Shown here: positions 38,272 through 46,037 of the stretch, one piece after another
Layout: every line of letters starts with the position of its first letter
Numbering within the stretch: position 1 is the first letter of the stretch
Origin: Mycolicibacterium parafortuitum
GTDB lineage: Bacteria; Actinomycetota; Actinomycetes; Mycobacteriales; Mycobacteriaceae
Direction: 5' to 3'
Length of the DNA stretch: 64,000 nt
Assembly: GCF_010725485.1 (NCBI RefSeq)
Contig: NZ_AP022598.1
Location: forward strand, 3,906,001-3,970,000
Notes under the pieces: generated by a model
What the model was told of the DNA's origin: nothing
Seen by the model: the letters and a program-made list of their open reading frames with translations, nothing else
Database searches by the model: none
Program-made: the position numbers and the translations under genes

Positions 38272-38297
38272 AACGTCAAACGTGTGCGAAGAGTTCC
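38272..38297 (-). promoter_or_regulatory. GGAAC-N18-GTT promoter upstream of rbpA (SigE/SigH/SigR type)
   Basis: On the minus strand GGAAC (38297-38293) is followed after exactly 18 nt by GTT (38274-38272, in the context cGTTg), matching the -35/-10 pattern of oxidative and envelope-stress ECF sigma factors. +1 would fall near 38265, leaving a leader of about 30 nt. In Streptomyces rbpA is a SigR target, so the assignment is plausible. Confidence 0.55.
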
Positions 38298-38354
38298 CGA
38301 CTCGTCGGTTGATGATACCGGGATTACCCAACGCCCCCGTCTACAGTCACCCAC

Positions 38355-38705
38355 GTGACCTCGCTGAGCCCCGCGACCGGGACCCGCCGGCGACCCCAGA
38401 CGTGTCGCTGGTGCGGCCGCGAAGTGGCCGACGCCGGCATGGGCCGGCGCCGGCAGTACTGCAGGCAGTCGTGCCGGCAGCGCGCCTACGAACAACGGGC
38501 CCTCGTGAAGGGCACCTCGGTGCCCGAGGACGCCGTGGTGCTGTCCGCCGAGGAGGCCTCGGTGCTCGCCGACCGCGTCTACCAGGTCCGGTGTGCGGCC
38601 GAAGACATGGCGACAGCACTCGAGGAGGGGGCCGGCACGGCCGAACTGCGCGAGCTGTGCGACGCGGTGATGCAGGCCGCCCGCGCGGCCGACGGCTGGC
38701 GCTGA
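38355..38705 (+). CDS. Small zinc-ribbon protein
   Basis: This 116-residue basic protein begins with a zinc-ribbon-like knuckle (RPQTCRWCGREVADAGMGRRRQYCRQSCRQRAYEQRAL: Cys-x2-Cys...Cys-x3-Cys), resembling the short C-x2-C...C-x3-C region of actinobacterial proteins in front of helical domains. An acidic helical part follows (VLSAEEASVLADRVYQVRCAAEDMATALEEG). A TACAGT -10 at 38342-38347 places +1 at 38354, so GTG 38355 is probably leaderless. It is divergent from rbpA (122 bp) and 41 bp before the winged-helix fusion gene. A nucleic-acid role is suspected from the zinc knuckle, not shown. Confidence 0.75.
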   Translation: MTSLSPATGTRRRPQTCRWCGREVADAGMGRRRQYCRQSCRQRAYEQRALVKGTSVPEDAVVLSAEEASVLADRVYQVRCAAEDMATALEEGAGTAELRELCDAVMQAARAADGWR

Positions 38706-38734
38706 TCAACCGCCCCCGAGGGCGTGATTGTCGG

Positions 38735-38746
38735 TACTGTTAGCGC
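38735..38746 (+). promoter_or_regulatory. Likely leaderless promoter of the winged-helix/hydrolase gene
   Basis: TACTGT (38735-38740) is a TANNNT -10 placed so that +1 coincides with GTG 38747. There is no ribosome-binding site. Transcription is therefore probably independent of the zinc-ribbon gene. Confidence 0.45.
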
Positions 38747-39976
38747 GTGAGCAGCGCTGATTCCGCGCTTTCCTCGTCGCCACGGGTCTGGTGCTTCGAC
38801 GACTACGTCCTCGATGCCGCCCGCTACGAACTGCGCTCCGGTGAGACGGTGATCAAGGTCGAACCCCAGGTGTTCGACGTGCTGACCCTCCTGGTGAGCA
38901 ACCACGACCGCTTCGTCACCAAGGAAGAACTCTTCGACAGCGTCTGGGGTGGGCGTTTCGTCGGGGAGGCGGCGCTGACCAGCAGGATCAAGGCCGCGCG
39001 GCGCGCGCTGGGCGACGACGGCGAATCGCAGCGCTACATCCGCACCGTGCGCGGCCGCGGATACCAGTTCGTGGGCCGGGTGCGCGACGCGCAGACCGCC
39101 GGGACGCCGGAGGCCGAACCCGAGGCGCCGATCCCCGCGCAGCACATCGCGTTCACCCGCGCCGCCGACGGGGTGCGTCTGGCGTACGCAGTCTCCGGTG
39201 ACGGGCCGCCGTTGGTGAAGGCCGCGAACTGGATGACGCACCTGAGCTACGACAGCGAGAGCCCGGTGTGGCGGCACGGCGTGCGCGAGATGTCGTTGCG
39301 GTACCGGTTCGTCCGCTACGACGAGCGCGGCTGCGGGCTGTCCGACTGGGACGTCGGCGCGTTCACGTTCGACGACTGGGTCACCGATCTGGAGACCGTC
39401 GTCGACGCCGTGGGATTGGACCGGTTCGCACTGCTGGGGGTGTCGCAGGGCGGTGCCGTCGCGGTCGCCTACGCGGCGCGCCACCCCGACCACGTCAGCC
39501 ACCTGGTGCTGTGCGGCGCGTACGCCAGGGGTCGTGCCGTCAGAGCCCAGAACGAGGACGAAAAGCGCGCTGCGGCATTGGATCTCGAGCTCGCCCGGGT
39601 GGGCTGGGGCCGCGACGATCCCGCCTTCCGGCAGGTGTTCGCCGCGCAGTTCCGCCCGGACGGCACCCGCGAGGACTGGGCCGCGTTCGACCAGTTGCAG
39701 CGCCGCACCACCTCACCGGAGAACGCGGTGCACTTCCTCGAGGAGTTCGGTCGCATCGACGTGCGCGAACTGTGTGCGCAGGTGCGGTGCCCGACGCTGG
39801 TGCTGCACTCGCGCGACGACCGCCGGGTCCCGCTGCGCTACGGGGAGGAACTGGCGGCACTGATCCCGGACGCCCGCCTGGTCGCGCTGCCGAGCAACAA
39901 CCATCTGCTCACCGCGACCGAGCCCGCCTGGCCGATGTTCTGCGACGAGGTGGCCGCATTCCTGCGCGGACCGTAG
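38747..39976 (+). CDS. OmpR-like winged-helix DNA-binding domain fused to an alpha/beta hydrolase
   Basis: This 409-residue fusion starts with an OmpR/PhoB-type DNA-binding winged helix (about 12-110: FDDYVLDAARYELRSGETVIKVEPQVFDVLTLLVSNHDRFVTKEELFDSVWGGRFVGEAALTSRIKAARRALGDDGESQRYIRTVRGRGYQFVG) without a receiver domain. A complete alpha/beta hydrolase follows (about 130-409). Oxyanion/turn GDGPPLV and RYDERGCGLSDW, nucleophile elbow GVSQGG, acid VLHSRDDRRVP and His in LPSNNHLL are all present. It may be a one-component sensor in which the hydrolase binds or turns over the signal. Three 11-bp-spaced repeats directly downstream, before a lipoprotein gene, are a likely binding site. Confidence 0.85.
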   Translation: MSSADSALSSSPRVWCFDDYVLDAARYELRSGETVIKVEPQVFDVLTLLVSNHDRFVTKEELFDSVWGGRFVGEAALTSRIKAARRALGDDGESQRYIRTVRGRGYQFVGRVRDAQTAGTPEAEPEAPIPAQHIAFTRAADGVRLAYAVSGDGPPLVKAANWMTHLSYDSESPVWRHGVREMSLRYRFVRYDERGCGLSDWDVGAFTFDDWVTDLETVVDAVGLDRFALLGVSQGGAVAVAYAARHPDHVSHLVLCGAYARGRAVRAQNEDEKRAAALDLELARVGWGRDDPAFRQVFAAQFRPDGTREDWAAFDQLQRRTTSPENAVHFLEEFGRIDVRELCAQVRCPTLVLHSRDDRRVPLRYGEELAALIPDARLVALPSNNHLLTATEPAWPMFCDEVAAFLRGP

Positions 39977-39980
39977 GGAC

Positions 39981-40011
39981 GATCTCCACGCAATCTCCAC
40001 ACAATCTCCAA
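39981..40011 (+). promoter_or_regulatory. Three direct repeats with 11-bp period, candidate operator of the OmpR-like regulator
   Basis: The repeats gatctccac (39981-39989), aatctccac (39992-40000) and aatctccaa (40003-40011) are phased by exactly 11 bp, one helical turn. This is the binding geometry of PhoB/OmpR winged helices. They lie between the fusion regulator and the lipoprotein gene. Confidence 0.6.
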
Positions 40012-40044
40012 GTACGCCGTCGCGGCGAAGATCATGCTGGCCCC

Positions 40045-40755
40045 ATGAGAAAAACCACCCGTTCCCTGCTCGCGGCGGTCGGTGCGACGATGGCGTTCGG
40101 GACGCTGTCCGGTTGCACCAGCACGTCGACGACGGACACCACCACACCCGCGCAGCCCGCGCCCGAGACCACCAGCGTCGTCGCATTTCCGGCCACCGCC
40201 CGCTACATGGCCGACATGGCCGCCCCCGACGGCAAGACCATGACGATCGGCGTCAGCGTCGACGGAGCCGAGGTCGCGGCCTACGCCTGCAACGGAATCG
40301 ACGACGAGGCATGGTTCTTCGGCAACCAGACCGACGGGGCGATCGACCTGAAGTCCCGATTCCGCGACACGTTGGCCGCCGACTTCGACGGCACCGACCT
40401 CGTCGGCACCGTCAGGATGAACGACGTCGACTACACCTTCACCGCCGCGTCGGTCTCCGGCGTCGCCGGCATGTACACCGCCGAATCCGACGGTGTGCGG
40501 GCGTCTTGGGTGGTGCGGCCCGACGGCACCGCCACCGGGGTGCAGTTCAGCGGATTCGCCGAGGGCAACCGCGACTTCGACCCGTTCCACCTCGACGAGT
40601 TCAGCGATTTCGACGTGCGCAACAACGTCCGCAACAAGCGCAACCTCTCACCCGCGGGCCCGATCGAATTCCTGCCCGACGGCCGTCCCCAGGCGTCCAT
40701 CAACGGCGTCAGCGTGACGCCCACCTTGGTCACCGGAACCTTCCGGCTCGGCTGA
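40045..40755 (+). CDS. Secreted lipoprotein of unknown function
   Basis: This 236-residue lipoprotein has a signal peptide (MRKTTRSLLAAVGATMAFG) and lipobox LSGC, a Thr/Pro-rich linker, then a beta-rich domain (TARYMADMAAPDGKTMTIGVSVDGAEVAAYACNGIDDEAWFFGNQTDGAIDLKSRFRDTLAADFDGTDLVGTV). The single mature Cys after the lipobox (YACNG) is unpaired. No function is recognised. It starts 33 bp after the triple 11-bp repeats, so it is the most likely target of the upstream winged-helix/hydrolase protein. ATG 40045 fits the signal peptide. Confidence 0.8.
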   Translation: MRKTTRSLLAAVGATMAFGTLSGCTSTSTTDTTTPAQPAPETTSVVAFPATARYMADMAAPDGKTMTIGVSVDGAEVAAYACNGIDDEAWFFGNQTDGAIDLKSRFRDTLAADFDGTDLVGTVRMNDVDYTFTAASVSGVAGMYTAESDGVRASWVVRPDGTATGVQFSGFAEGNRDFDPFHLDEFSDFDVRNNVRNKRNLSPAGPIEFLPDGRPQASINGVSVTPTLVTGTFRLG

Positions 40756-40813
40756 GGGTTCGATACGGAGACGCAAACGTGTCGCCCGACCCGGACTCTG
40801 TAATGCTTTCGGC

Positions 40814-41392
40814 GTGGACCAATGGTTCGAGCGCAGTCCGTTCATCGGGTTCATCCCGTGGATCATCTACTGGGTCGTCGCCGACGGGCCGAGCACCTGG
40901 ATGTTCGGCGCGATCTGCGCGGTGCTCTCGACGCTGCTCCTCGGGGTGTCGGTCGGATTCGCCGGGCTACGGCTCCTCGACATCGTCACCGCGGTGTTCT
41001 TCACCGCGGTCACGGTGGCCGGGCTGTTCGTCGGCGCGCAGGATCTCGACTGGATGGACACCTACGCGACCACGCTGTCGAGCGGGGTGCTGGCCGTGAT
41101 GGCGTTGGCGTCGCTGGGATTCGAACCGTTCACCGCGCAGTACGCACCTCCGAGCGCGGCGCGCCAGGATTGGGAGGAAACCGCGTTCCGGCGCACCAAC
41201 CAGGTGCTGACGTTGATGTGGGCGCTGGTGTTCGCGCTCATCGCGGTCCTGGGCTACCTGGCGGTGATGGCTCCGGCCACCGTGCACGTGACCAAAGCGG
41301 TGATCCCGGTCGTCGTGATCGTCGGCGCCGTCGGTATGACCCTGACCTATCCGGACAAGGCCCGCGAGAAGGCCCGTCTCGGCGCGGAGTGA
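40814..41392 (+). CDS. Multi-spanning membrane protein of unknown function
   Basis: This 192-residue integral membrane protein has about six hydrophobic segments (FIGFIPWIIYWVVAD; WMFGAICAVLSTLLLGVSVGF; LLDIVTAVFFTAVTVAGLFVG; LSSGVLAVMALASLGF; VLTLMWALVFALIAVLGYLAVM; AVIPVVVIVGAVGMTLTY) and a charged loop between the fourth and fifth (PPSAARQDWEETAFRRTNQV). The family resembles small mycobacterial DUF-type membrane proteins; no motif gives a function. GTG 40814 follows a TAATGC element that could be a -10. It is convergent with the next lipoprotein gene. Confidence 0.8.
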   Translation: MDQWFERSPFIGFIPWIIYWVVADGPSTWMFGAICAVLSTLLLGVSVGFAGLRLLDIVTAVFFTAVTVAGLFVGAQDLDWMDTYATTLSSGVLAVMALASLGFEPFTAQYAPPSAARQDWEETAFRRTNQVLTLMWALVFALIAVLGYLAVMAPATVHVTKAVIPVVVIVGAVGMTLTYPDKAREKARLGAE

Positions 41393-41399
41393 CGCGCCT

Positions 41400-42092
41400 T
41401 CAGCAGCTGAACCGGGCCGCGGCCTCGGGTGGGGCGGCGGTCTCGGCCAGGCAGCCGTACGGCGCCACCCCGTCGGCGGCGATCCGCACCGCGCCGCGGT
41501 GTGCGTAGTTCACGCAGTACAGACCGGACACGTCGCTGCGGCATCGGGTGTCGCCGAACGTCAACGACTGCCCGGCCGGCAGTTCGGCTCCGGATCCGTT
41601 CAGGAACGGACCGGGGTCGCCGCGCAGCGCGCCGACCGTCAGATCGGTGCCGGAGAACTCGATCCAGCCCGGCTTCCACTGGCCTTCGGCCTGCGCCGGG
41701 CGCGGCGGAGGTGAGGTGAGATCGAGGAGGCACGTCAACGTGCCCGCGCCGGTGATGCACTGCGTGTAGCTGTGCGGCGTGCCGGACGCGGCGACGAAGG
41801 CGGTCTCCTCGCCGAGCCGGGTGGTCACCCCGTCGCGGAACGTGACGTGGAAGGACTCGGCGTCGGCCGGGGTGCCCGCCTCGATCCAGGCGATGACCTC
41901 GTCGATCGACGCGGTCGCCGCGGGCGCGCCGGACGGCGCGGCCGGACCCTGCGTCGAGGGCGAAACCGACGGCTGCGTCGACGGTGGAGGCGGCGGGGAG
42001 GAGGACGGCTGCGACGATTCGGCCTGGCCGCCCACCGATTGAGAGCAGGCAGCAACCAGGACGCTCACCGCGAGCAAGCCAGCGATACGCAT
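41400..42092 (-). CDS. Lipoprotein (LppI-like)
   Basis: This 230-residue lipoprotein has a signal peptide MRIAGLLAVSVLVAAC with lipobox VAAC, a long Ser/Pro-rich linker (about 20-60) and a globular domain with paired Cys (TQCITGAGTLTCLLDL, TRCRSDVSGLYCVNYAHRG, YGCLAET...FSC). In M. tuberculosis the lipoprotein LppI (Rv2046) lies beside lipT, which is the basis for the name; sequence identity is not tested here. It is divergent from the carboxylesterase with 72 bp between starts. Its function is unknown. Confidence 0.78.
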   Translation of the reverse strand: MRIAGLLAVSVLVAACSQSVGGQAESSQPSSSPPPPPSTQPSVSPSTQGPAAPSGAPAATASIDEVIAWIEAGTPADAESFHVTFRDGVTTRLGEETAFVAASGTPHSYTQCITGAGTLTCLLDLTSPPPRPAQAEGQWKPGWIEFSGTDLTVGALRGDPGPFLNGSGAELPAGQSLTFGDTRCRSDVSGLYCVNYAHRGAVRIAADGVAPYGCLAETAAPPEAAARFSC

Positions 42093-42152
42093 TCGGCCAG
42101 GTTAGCCATCGGACACGGGTGGGATCGTCAGGCAGGCCGCGTGGGAGTTCGC

Positions 42153-42164
42153 TACGGTCGCAGA
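42153..42164 (+). promoter_or_regulatory. Likely leaderless promoter of the carboxylesterase gene
   Basis: TACGGT (42153-42158) sits so that +1 coincides with ATG 42165. There is no Shine-Dalgarno sequence upstream. Confidence 0.45.
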
Positions 42165-43685
42165 ATGCACGAGCACACCGTCCGAGTGAAGATCGCCTCG
42201 GGCACCGTCGAGGGCTTCACCCGCGACGGCGTCAACCGCTGGCGATCCATCCCGTACGCGCGGCCGCCGGTCGGCCCGTTGCGCCTGCGTGCCCCCCAGC
42301 CGGTTCAGCCCTGGCCCGGGGTGCGGTATTGCCATGGCTACGGTGCCTGCTCGCCGCAGCAGCGGATGTACACGATCCTCGCCCCTGGCAAATACCAGCC
42401 GATGAGCGAGGACTGCCTGACCCTGAACGTGGTGGCCCCGGTGGGCGCCGAAACCCGTGGGGCCGGTGATCCGCTGCCGGTGATGGTGTTCATCCACGGC
42501 GGCGGATACCTGCTGGGTAGTTCGGCGACCCCGATCTACGACGGCGCTTCGCTGGCCCGCAAGGGTTGTGTGTACGTGTCGGTGAACTACCGGCTCGGTG
42601 CCCTCGGGTGCCTGGACCTGTCGTCGCTGTCCACCGAGGGGATCCGGATCGACGACAACCTGTTCCTGCGCGACCTGGTGATGGCGTTGCGCTGGGTGCG
42701 CGAGAACATCTCGGCGTTCGGCGGGGACGCGGACAACGTCACGATCTTCGGCGAGAGCGCGGGGGCCCACGCGGTCGCCACGCTGATGGCCACACCGGAG
42801 GCCAAAGGCCTTTTCGCGCAGGCGATCTCGCAGAGCCCGGCAGCCGGGATGATCAGCGACGTCGACACCGCCGCCGAGTATGCGACCCGGTTCGCCCGCC
42901 GGCTCGGCGCGAGCGGTTCCGACGCCGCGCAGGCGTTGATGGCGGCGCGGCCCGCCGAACTCGTCGACGCCCTCGATCAGGTGATCCTCGACGGGCAGCG
43001 GGACATGCTGGGCGCGTTCGCGATCGGGCCGACCTACGGCACCGAGTATCTGCCCCAGGATCCGATCGAGGCGATGCGCGAGGGTACGGCGCACCGGGTG
43101 CCGCTGATCGTCGGCACCAACGCCGACGAGGGCCGGCTGTTCACCCGCTTCCTCAAACTGCTGCCGACCAACCAGGCGGCCATCGAGAAGCTGCTCGCCG
43201 CCGTGGATCCGGAAGCACGCCAACAGATTCTGGCCGCCTACCCGGGCTATCCGGCCGCCGACGCGTGCGTGAGGTTCGGCGGGGACTTCATCTTCGGGTC
43301 GGCGGTGTGGCAGATGGCGCACGGGCATTCGGCGCATGCGCCGACGTACGTCTACCGCTACGACTACGCGACCGCCGCGCTGCGCCTGTCCGGCATGGGG
43401 GCGACCCACGCGACCGAGCTGCTCGCGGTGTTCGACGTCTACCGGTCGCGGTTCGGCAGGCTGCTGGCCGCGGGGCTGGACTCGCGCAGCGCCAAGAAGG
43501 TCACCGACGATGTGCAGGGGAGATGGCTGTCGTTCGCCGAGCGCGCGGTACCCGGCCCGGACTGGCCGCAGTACACCCGCGAGGAGCGGCCGGTTCTGGT
43601 GCTCGACCGGCGCCGCCGCGTCGAACTCGACCCGCACTCCGAGCGCCGCCGGGCCTGGGAGGGTTTCTTCCTGGCCCATCGCTGA
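42165..43685 (+). CDS. lipT: LipT-type carboxylesterase (type B)
   Basis: This 506-residue type B carboxylesterase has the oxyanion hole VFIHGGGYLLGS, nucleophile FGESAGAHAVATLM, acid GTNADEGRLF and catalytic His in MGATHATEL. EDCLTLNVVAP is the family's second signature (EDCLxLNV). No signal peptide is seen, so it is cytoplasmic or exported by another route. The M. tuberculosis homologue LipT is Rv2045c (511 residues). The stop lies 53 bp before the copper amine oxidase, possibly one transcript. Confidence 0.92.
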   Translation: MHEHTVRVKIASGTVEGFTRDGVNRWRSIPYARPPVGPLRLRAPQPVQPWPGVRYCHGYGACSPQQRMYTILAPGKYQPMSEDCLTLNVVAPVGAETRGAGDPLPVMVFIHGGGYLLGSSATPIYDGASLARKGCVYVSVNYRLGALGCLDLSSLSTEGIRIDDNLFLRDLVMALRWVRENISAFGGDADNVTIFGESAGAHAVATLMATPEAKGLFAQAISQSPAAGMISDVDTAAEYATRFARRLGASGSDAAQALMAARPAELVDALDQVILDGQRDMLGAFAIGPTYGTEYLPQDPIEAMREGTAHRVPLIVGTNADEGRLFTRFLKLLPTNQAAIEKLLAAVDPEARQQILAAYPGYPAADACVRFGGDFIFGSAVWQMAHGHSAHAPTYVYRYDYATAALRLSGMGATHATELLAVFDVYRSRFGRLLAAGLDSRSAKKVTDDVQGRWLSFAERAVPGPDWPQYTREERPVLVLDRRRRVELDPHSERRRAWEGFFLAHR

Positions 43686-43738
43686 CGCGTTGGCCGAATC
43701 ACCCCGCCGCGGGTCGGCTGATGTGGTTGCGTTGATCC

Positions 43739-45706
43739 GTGTCGTATCCGCTCGATCCGCTCGGCGCCGACGAGTTCACCGCGGTCGCCGAGACACTGCG
43801 CCGCGAGCACGGTGTCGCCCCGGCCTCCGGAACCGAACCTGGGTGGCGTTTCGCGTCCATCGAGTTGGTCGAGCCGTCCAAGGCCGAGCTCGCCGACTTC
43901 GATCAGGGTGGGCCGCGGCCGCCGCGCCGCGCACAGGCCCTGTGCCTCAACCGCTCCGCCAACGCCACCTACAAGGCCGTGGTGAACCTGACCGACGCGC
44001 GGGTCGAGGTGCTCGAGCACATCCCCGGGGTGCAGGCGAACTTCACCGTCGACGAGTTCGTGGAGTGCGATCAACTGCTGCGCACCCACCCCGACGTCGT
44101 CGCCGCCCTGCGCGGCCGCGGCATCACCGACATGGACCTGGTGTTCTTCGACACCTGGACCTACGGTGAGGCCGTCGCCCCGCCGGAGTTCCGGGACCGC
44201 CGCATCGGCTGGTCGGACAGCTGGGTCAAGGCCGCACCCGGGGCCAACCCGTACGCGCGGCTGATCAGCGGGCTGCACTGCGTGATCGACCTGAACACGA
44301 TGGAACTGCTGCGGGTCGAGGACGACGGACCGTTCGCGGCGGGCCGGGAGGCGATGCCGGAGGTGATGGGGGAGTACGTGCCCGCGCACATCCCCGAGCG
44401 CATCCTCGGCCGCGGCCGCCGCGAACCGCTCAAGCCACTCCACATCACCCAGCCCGAGGGCCCGTCGTTCACCCTCGACGGCCGGCTCCTGAGCTGGCAG
44501 AACTGGTCGCTGCGTATCGGATTCAACCACCGCGAGGGCATGACCCTGCACACCGTGCGCTACCGCGACGGCGACCGGGACCGCTCGATCGCGCACCGCA
44601 TGTCGTTCGCCGAGATGATCGTTCCCTACCGCGACCCGTCGCCGGATCACTACCGCCGCACCGCATTCGACATCGGCGAATGGGGACTGGGGTTCATGAC
44701 GACCTCGCTGGAACTCGGCTGCGACTGCCTCGGCGAGATCCGCTACCTCGACGCGGTGCTGCACAACAGCAAGGGTGAGCCGTACACGATCACCAACGCG
44801 ATCTGCATCCACGAGGAAGACAACGCCGTGCTGTGGAAGCACGTCGACCACGAGATCGGTGCCGAGGTGCGGCGCATGCGCCGGCTGACGATCTCGTTCC
44901 ACGTCACGGTCGCCAACTACGAATACCTGGTCTATTGGCGGCTTTATCAGGACGGCAACATCGAATGCGAGGTGCGCGCGACCGGCATCATGGTCACCAC
45001 GCCACTGCCCGCCGGCGCGCCGAACCCGAACGGCACCCTGGTCGACGAACGAACCTACGCGCCGTTCCACCAGCACTTCCTGGTCGCCCGTCTCGACATG
45101 GACATCGACGGTCCCGACAACACCGTGGTGATGTCGGAGTCGTTCGCCGAACCGGTCGGACCGGACAATCCGCACGGTCTGTCGCTGGTGGTGCACAACA
45201 TTCCGCTGCGCACCGAGGGGGAGGCCAAGCAGGACGTCAGCTTCGCGACCCAGCGTGCGTGGAAGGTGGTCAACCCCAACGTCGTCACCGCCCTCGGGGC
45301 GCACCCGGCGTACAAACTGGTGCCCAGCGGCGCGATCCCGGCGATGTTCGAGCCGGGATCGCCGGTCCTGGAGCGCGCGGGCGTGATCGCCCATACCCTG
45401 TGGGTCACCCCGAACCGACCCGACGAACGTTGGCCCGCAGGCGAATTCGTCAATCAGTCGGCGCGCGACACCGGGCTGACGCGCTGGACCGCGGCGGATC
45501 GCCCGATCGAGAACACCGACGTGGTGCTGTGGTACGTGTTCGGCATCCACCACATCACCCGCGCCGAGGACTGGCCGGTGATGCCCGTCGACGTGGTGTC
45601 GTTCTGGCTCAAACCTTTCGGCTTCTTCGACCGCAATCCCGCGCTCGACGTCGTCGGCACCCCGCCGGACGCGTGCCACACCGACACCACCAGCGCCCCC
45701 CACTGA
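43739..45706 (+). CDS. Copper-containing primary amine oxidase
   Basis: This 655-residue copper/topaquinone amine oxidase converts primary amines to aldehydes, H2O2 and ammonia. The topaquinone precursor Tyr is in VANYEYLVYW (family N-Y-D/E-Y), and the catalytic base Asp is probably in HYRRTAFDIGEWG. Copper-ligand His residues are expected at DNAVLWKHVDHE (His-x-His type) and one near the C-terminus (FGIHHITRAEDWPVMP), which is the family's second signature. No signal peptide is evident. GTG 43739 gives MSYPLDPLGADEF. The gene lies in a convergent pair with the small DUF167 gene, separated by a palindrome. Confidence 0.92.
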   Translation: MSYPLDPLGADEFTAVAETLRREHGVAPASGTEPGWRFASIELVEPSKAELADFDQGGPRPPRRAQALCLNRSANATYKAVVNLTDARVEVLEHIPGVQANFTVDEFVECDQLLRTHPDVVAALRGRGITDMDLVFFDTWTYGEAVAPPEFRDRRIGWSDSWVKAAPGANPYARLISGLHCVIDLNTMELLRVEDDGPFAAGREAMPEVMGEYVPAHIPERILGRGRREPLKPLHITQPEGPSFTLDGRLLSWQNWSLRIGFNHREGMTLHTVRYRDGDRDRSIAHRMSFAEMIVPYRDPSPDHYRRTAFDIGEWGLGFMTTSLELGCDCLGEIRYLDAVLHNSKGEPYTITNAICIHEEDNAVLWKHVDHEIGAEVRRMRRLTISFHVTVANYEYLVYWRLYQDGNIECEVRATGIMVTTPLPAGAPNPNGTLVDERTYAPFHQHFLVARLDMDIDGPDNTVVMSESFAEPVGPDNPHGLSLVVHNIPLRTEGEAKQDVSFATQRAWKVVNPNVVTALGAHPAYKLVPSGAIPAMFEPGSPVLERAGVIAHTLWVTPNRPDERWPAGEFVNQSARDTGLTRWTAADRPIENTDVVLWYVFGIHHITRAEDWPVMPVDVVSFWLKPFGFFDRNPALDVVGTPPDACHTDTTSAPH

Positions 45707-45718
45707 GACTCAGCACCG

Positions 45719-45776
45719 CGAGCGCGCGTGTCTGTCCGCCGGCGCGCCGCACTTTCTGGCATTCCGCGCGCGCTCG
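45719..45776. repeat. Inverted repeat between convergent genes
   Basis: Arms cgagcgcgcg (45719-45728) and cgcgcgctcg (45767-45776) flank a 38-nt loop. It fills the 82-bp gap between the convergent amine oxidase and DUF167 genes. It may act as a bidirectional terminator or belong to the same repeat class as 15174-15237. Confidence 0.6.
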
Positions 45777-45788
45777 TCGCCGACGAAG

Positions 45789-46016
45789 TCAGTCGATGCG
45801 GAAGCGTTTGACGCGCGACGTCGCGCCGGACACCAGTGCGATCCGACTGCGCGGCACACCGAAATGATCGGCGAGAAGCTTGGTCACGGCCGCGGTGGCT
45901 TTGCCGTCGACAGCGCGCTCGCGGACATAGACGGTCAACTCGCCGTCGGCGCCGGCTTCCACCAGCGGGCCCTTGGCGCTACCGGGCTTCACACGCACGG
46001 TGATGAGTTCCGACAT
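45789..46016 (-). CDS. DUF167 (YggU-like) protein
   Basis: This 75-residue DUF167 protein has ITVRVKPGSAKGPLVE...LTVYVRERAVDGKATAAVTKLLADHFGVPRSRIALVSGATSRVKRFRI. The V-x-P-x-S, D-G-K-A-N/T and S-G-x-x-x-R-x-K-x-F/V-x-I elements define the family. The fold is small alpha/beta and its function is unknown. ATG 46016 lies 21 bp after the stop of the thiolase gene on the same strand, so it may be expressed with the KstR-controlled pair. Confidence 0.88.
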   Translation of the reverse strand: MSELITVRVKPGSAKGPLVEAGADGELTVYVRERAVDGKATAAVTKLLADHFGVPRSRIALVSGATSRVKRFRID

Positions 46017-46037
46017 GGCTCGTCGAAACCGTCCGTG

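Noticed and set aside
43439..45703. 754-codon antisense frame over the copper amine oxidase
   Set aside because: The amine oxidase motifs are on the plus strand. The antisense reading shows no family signature.
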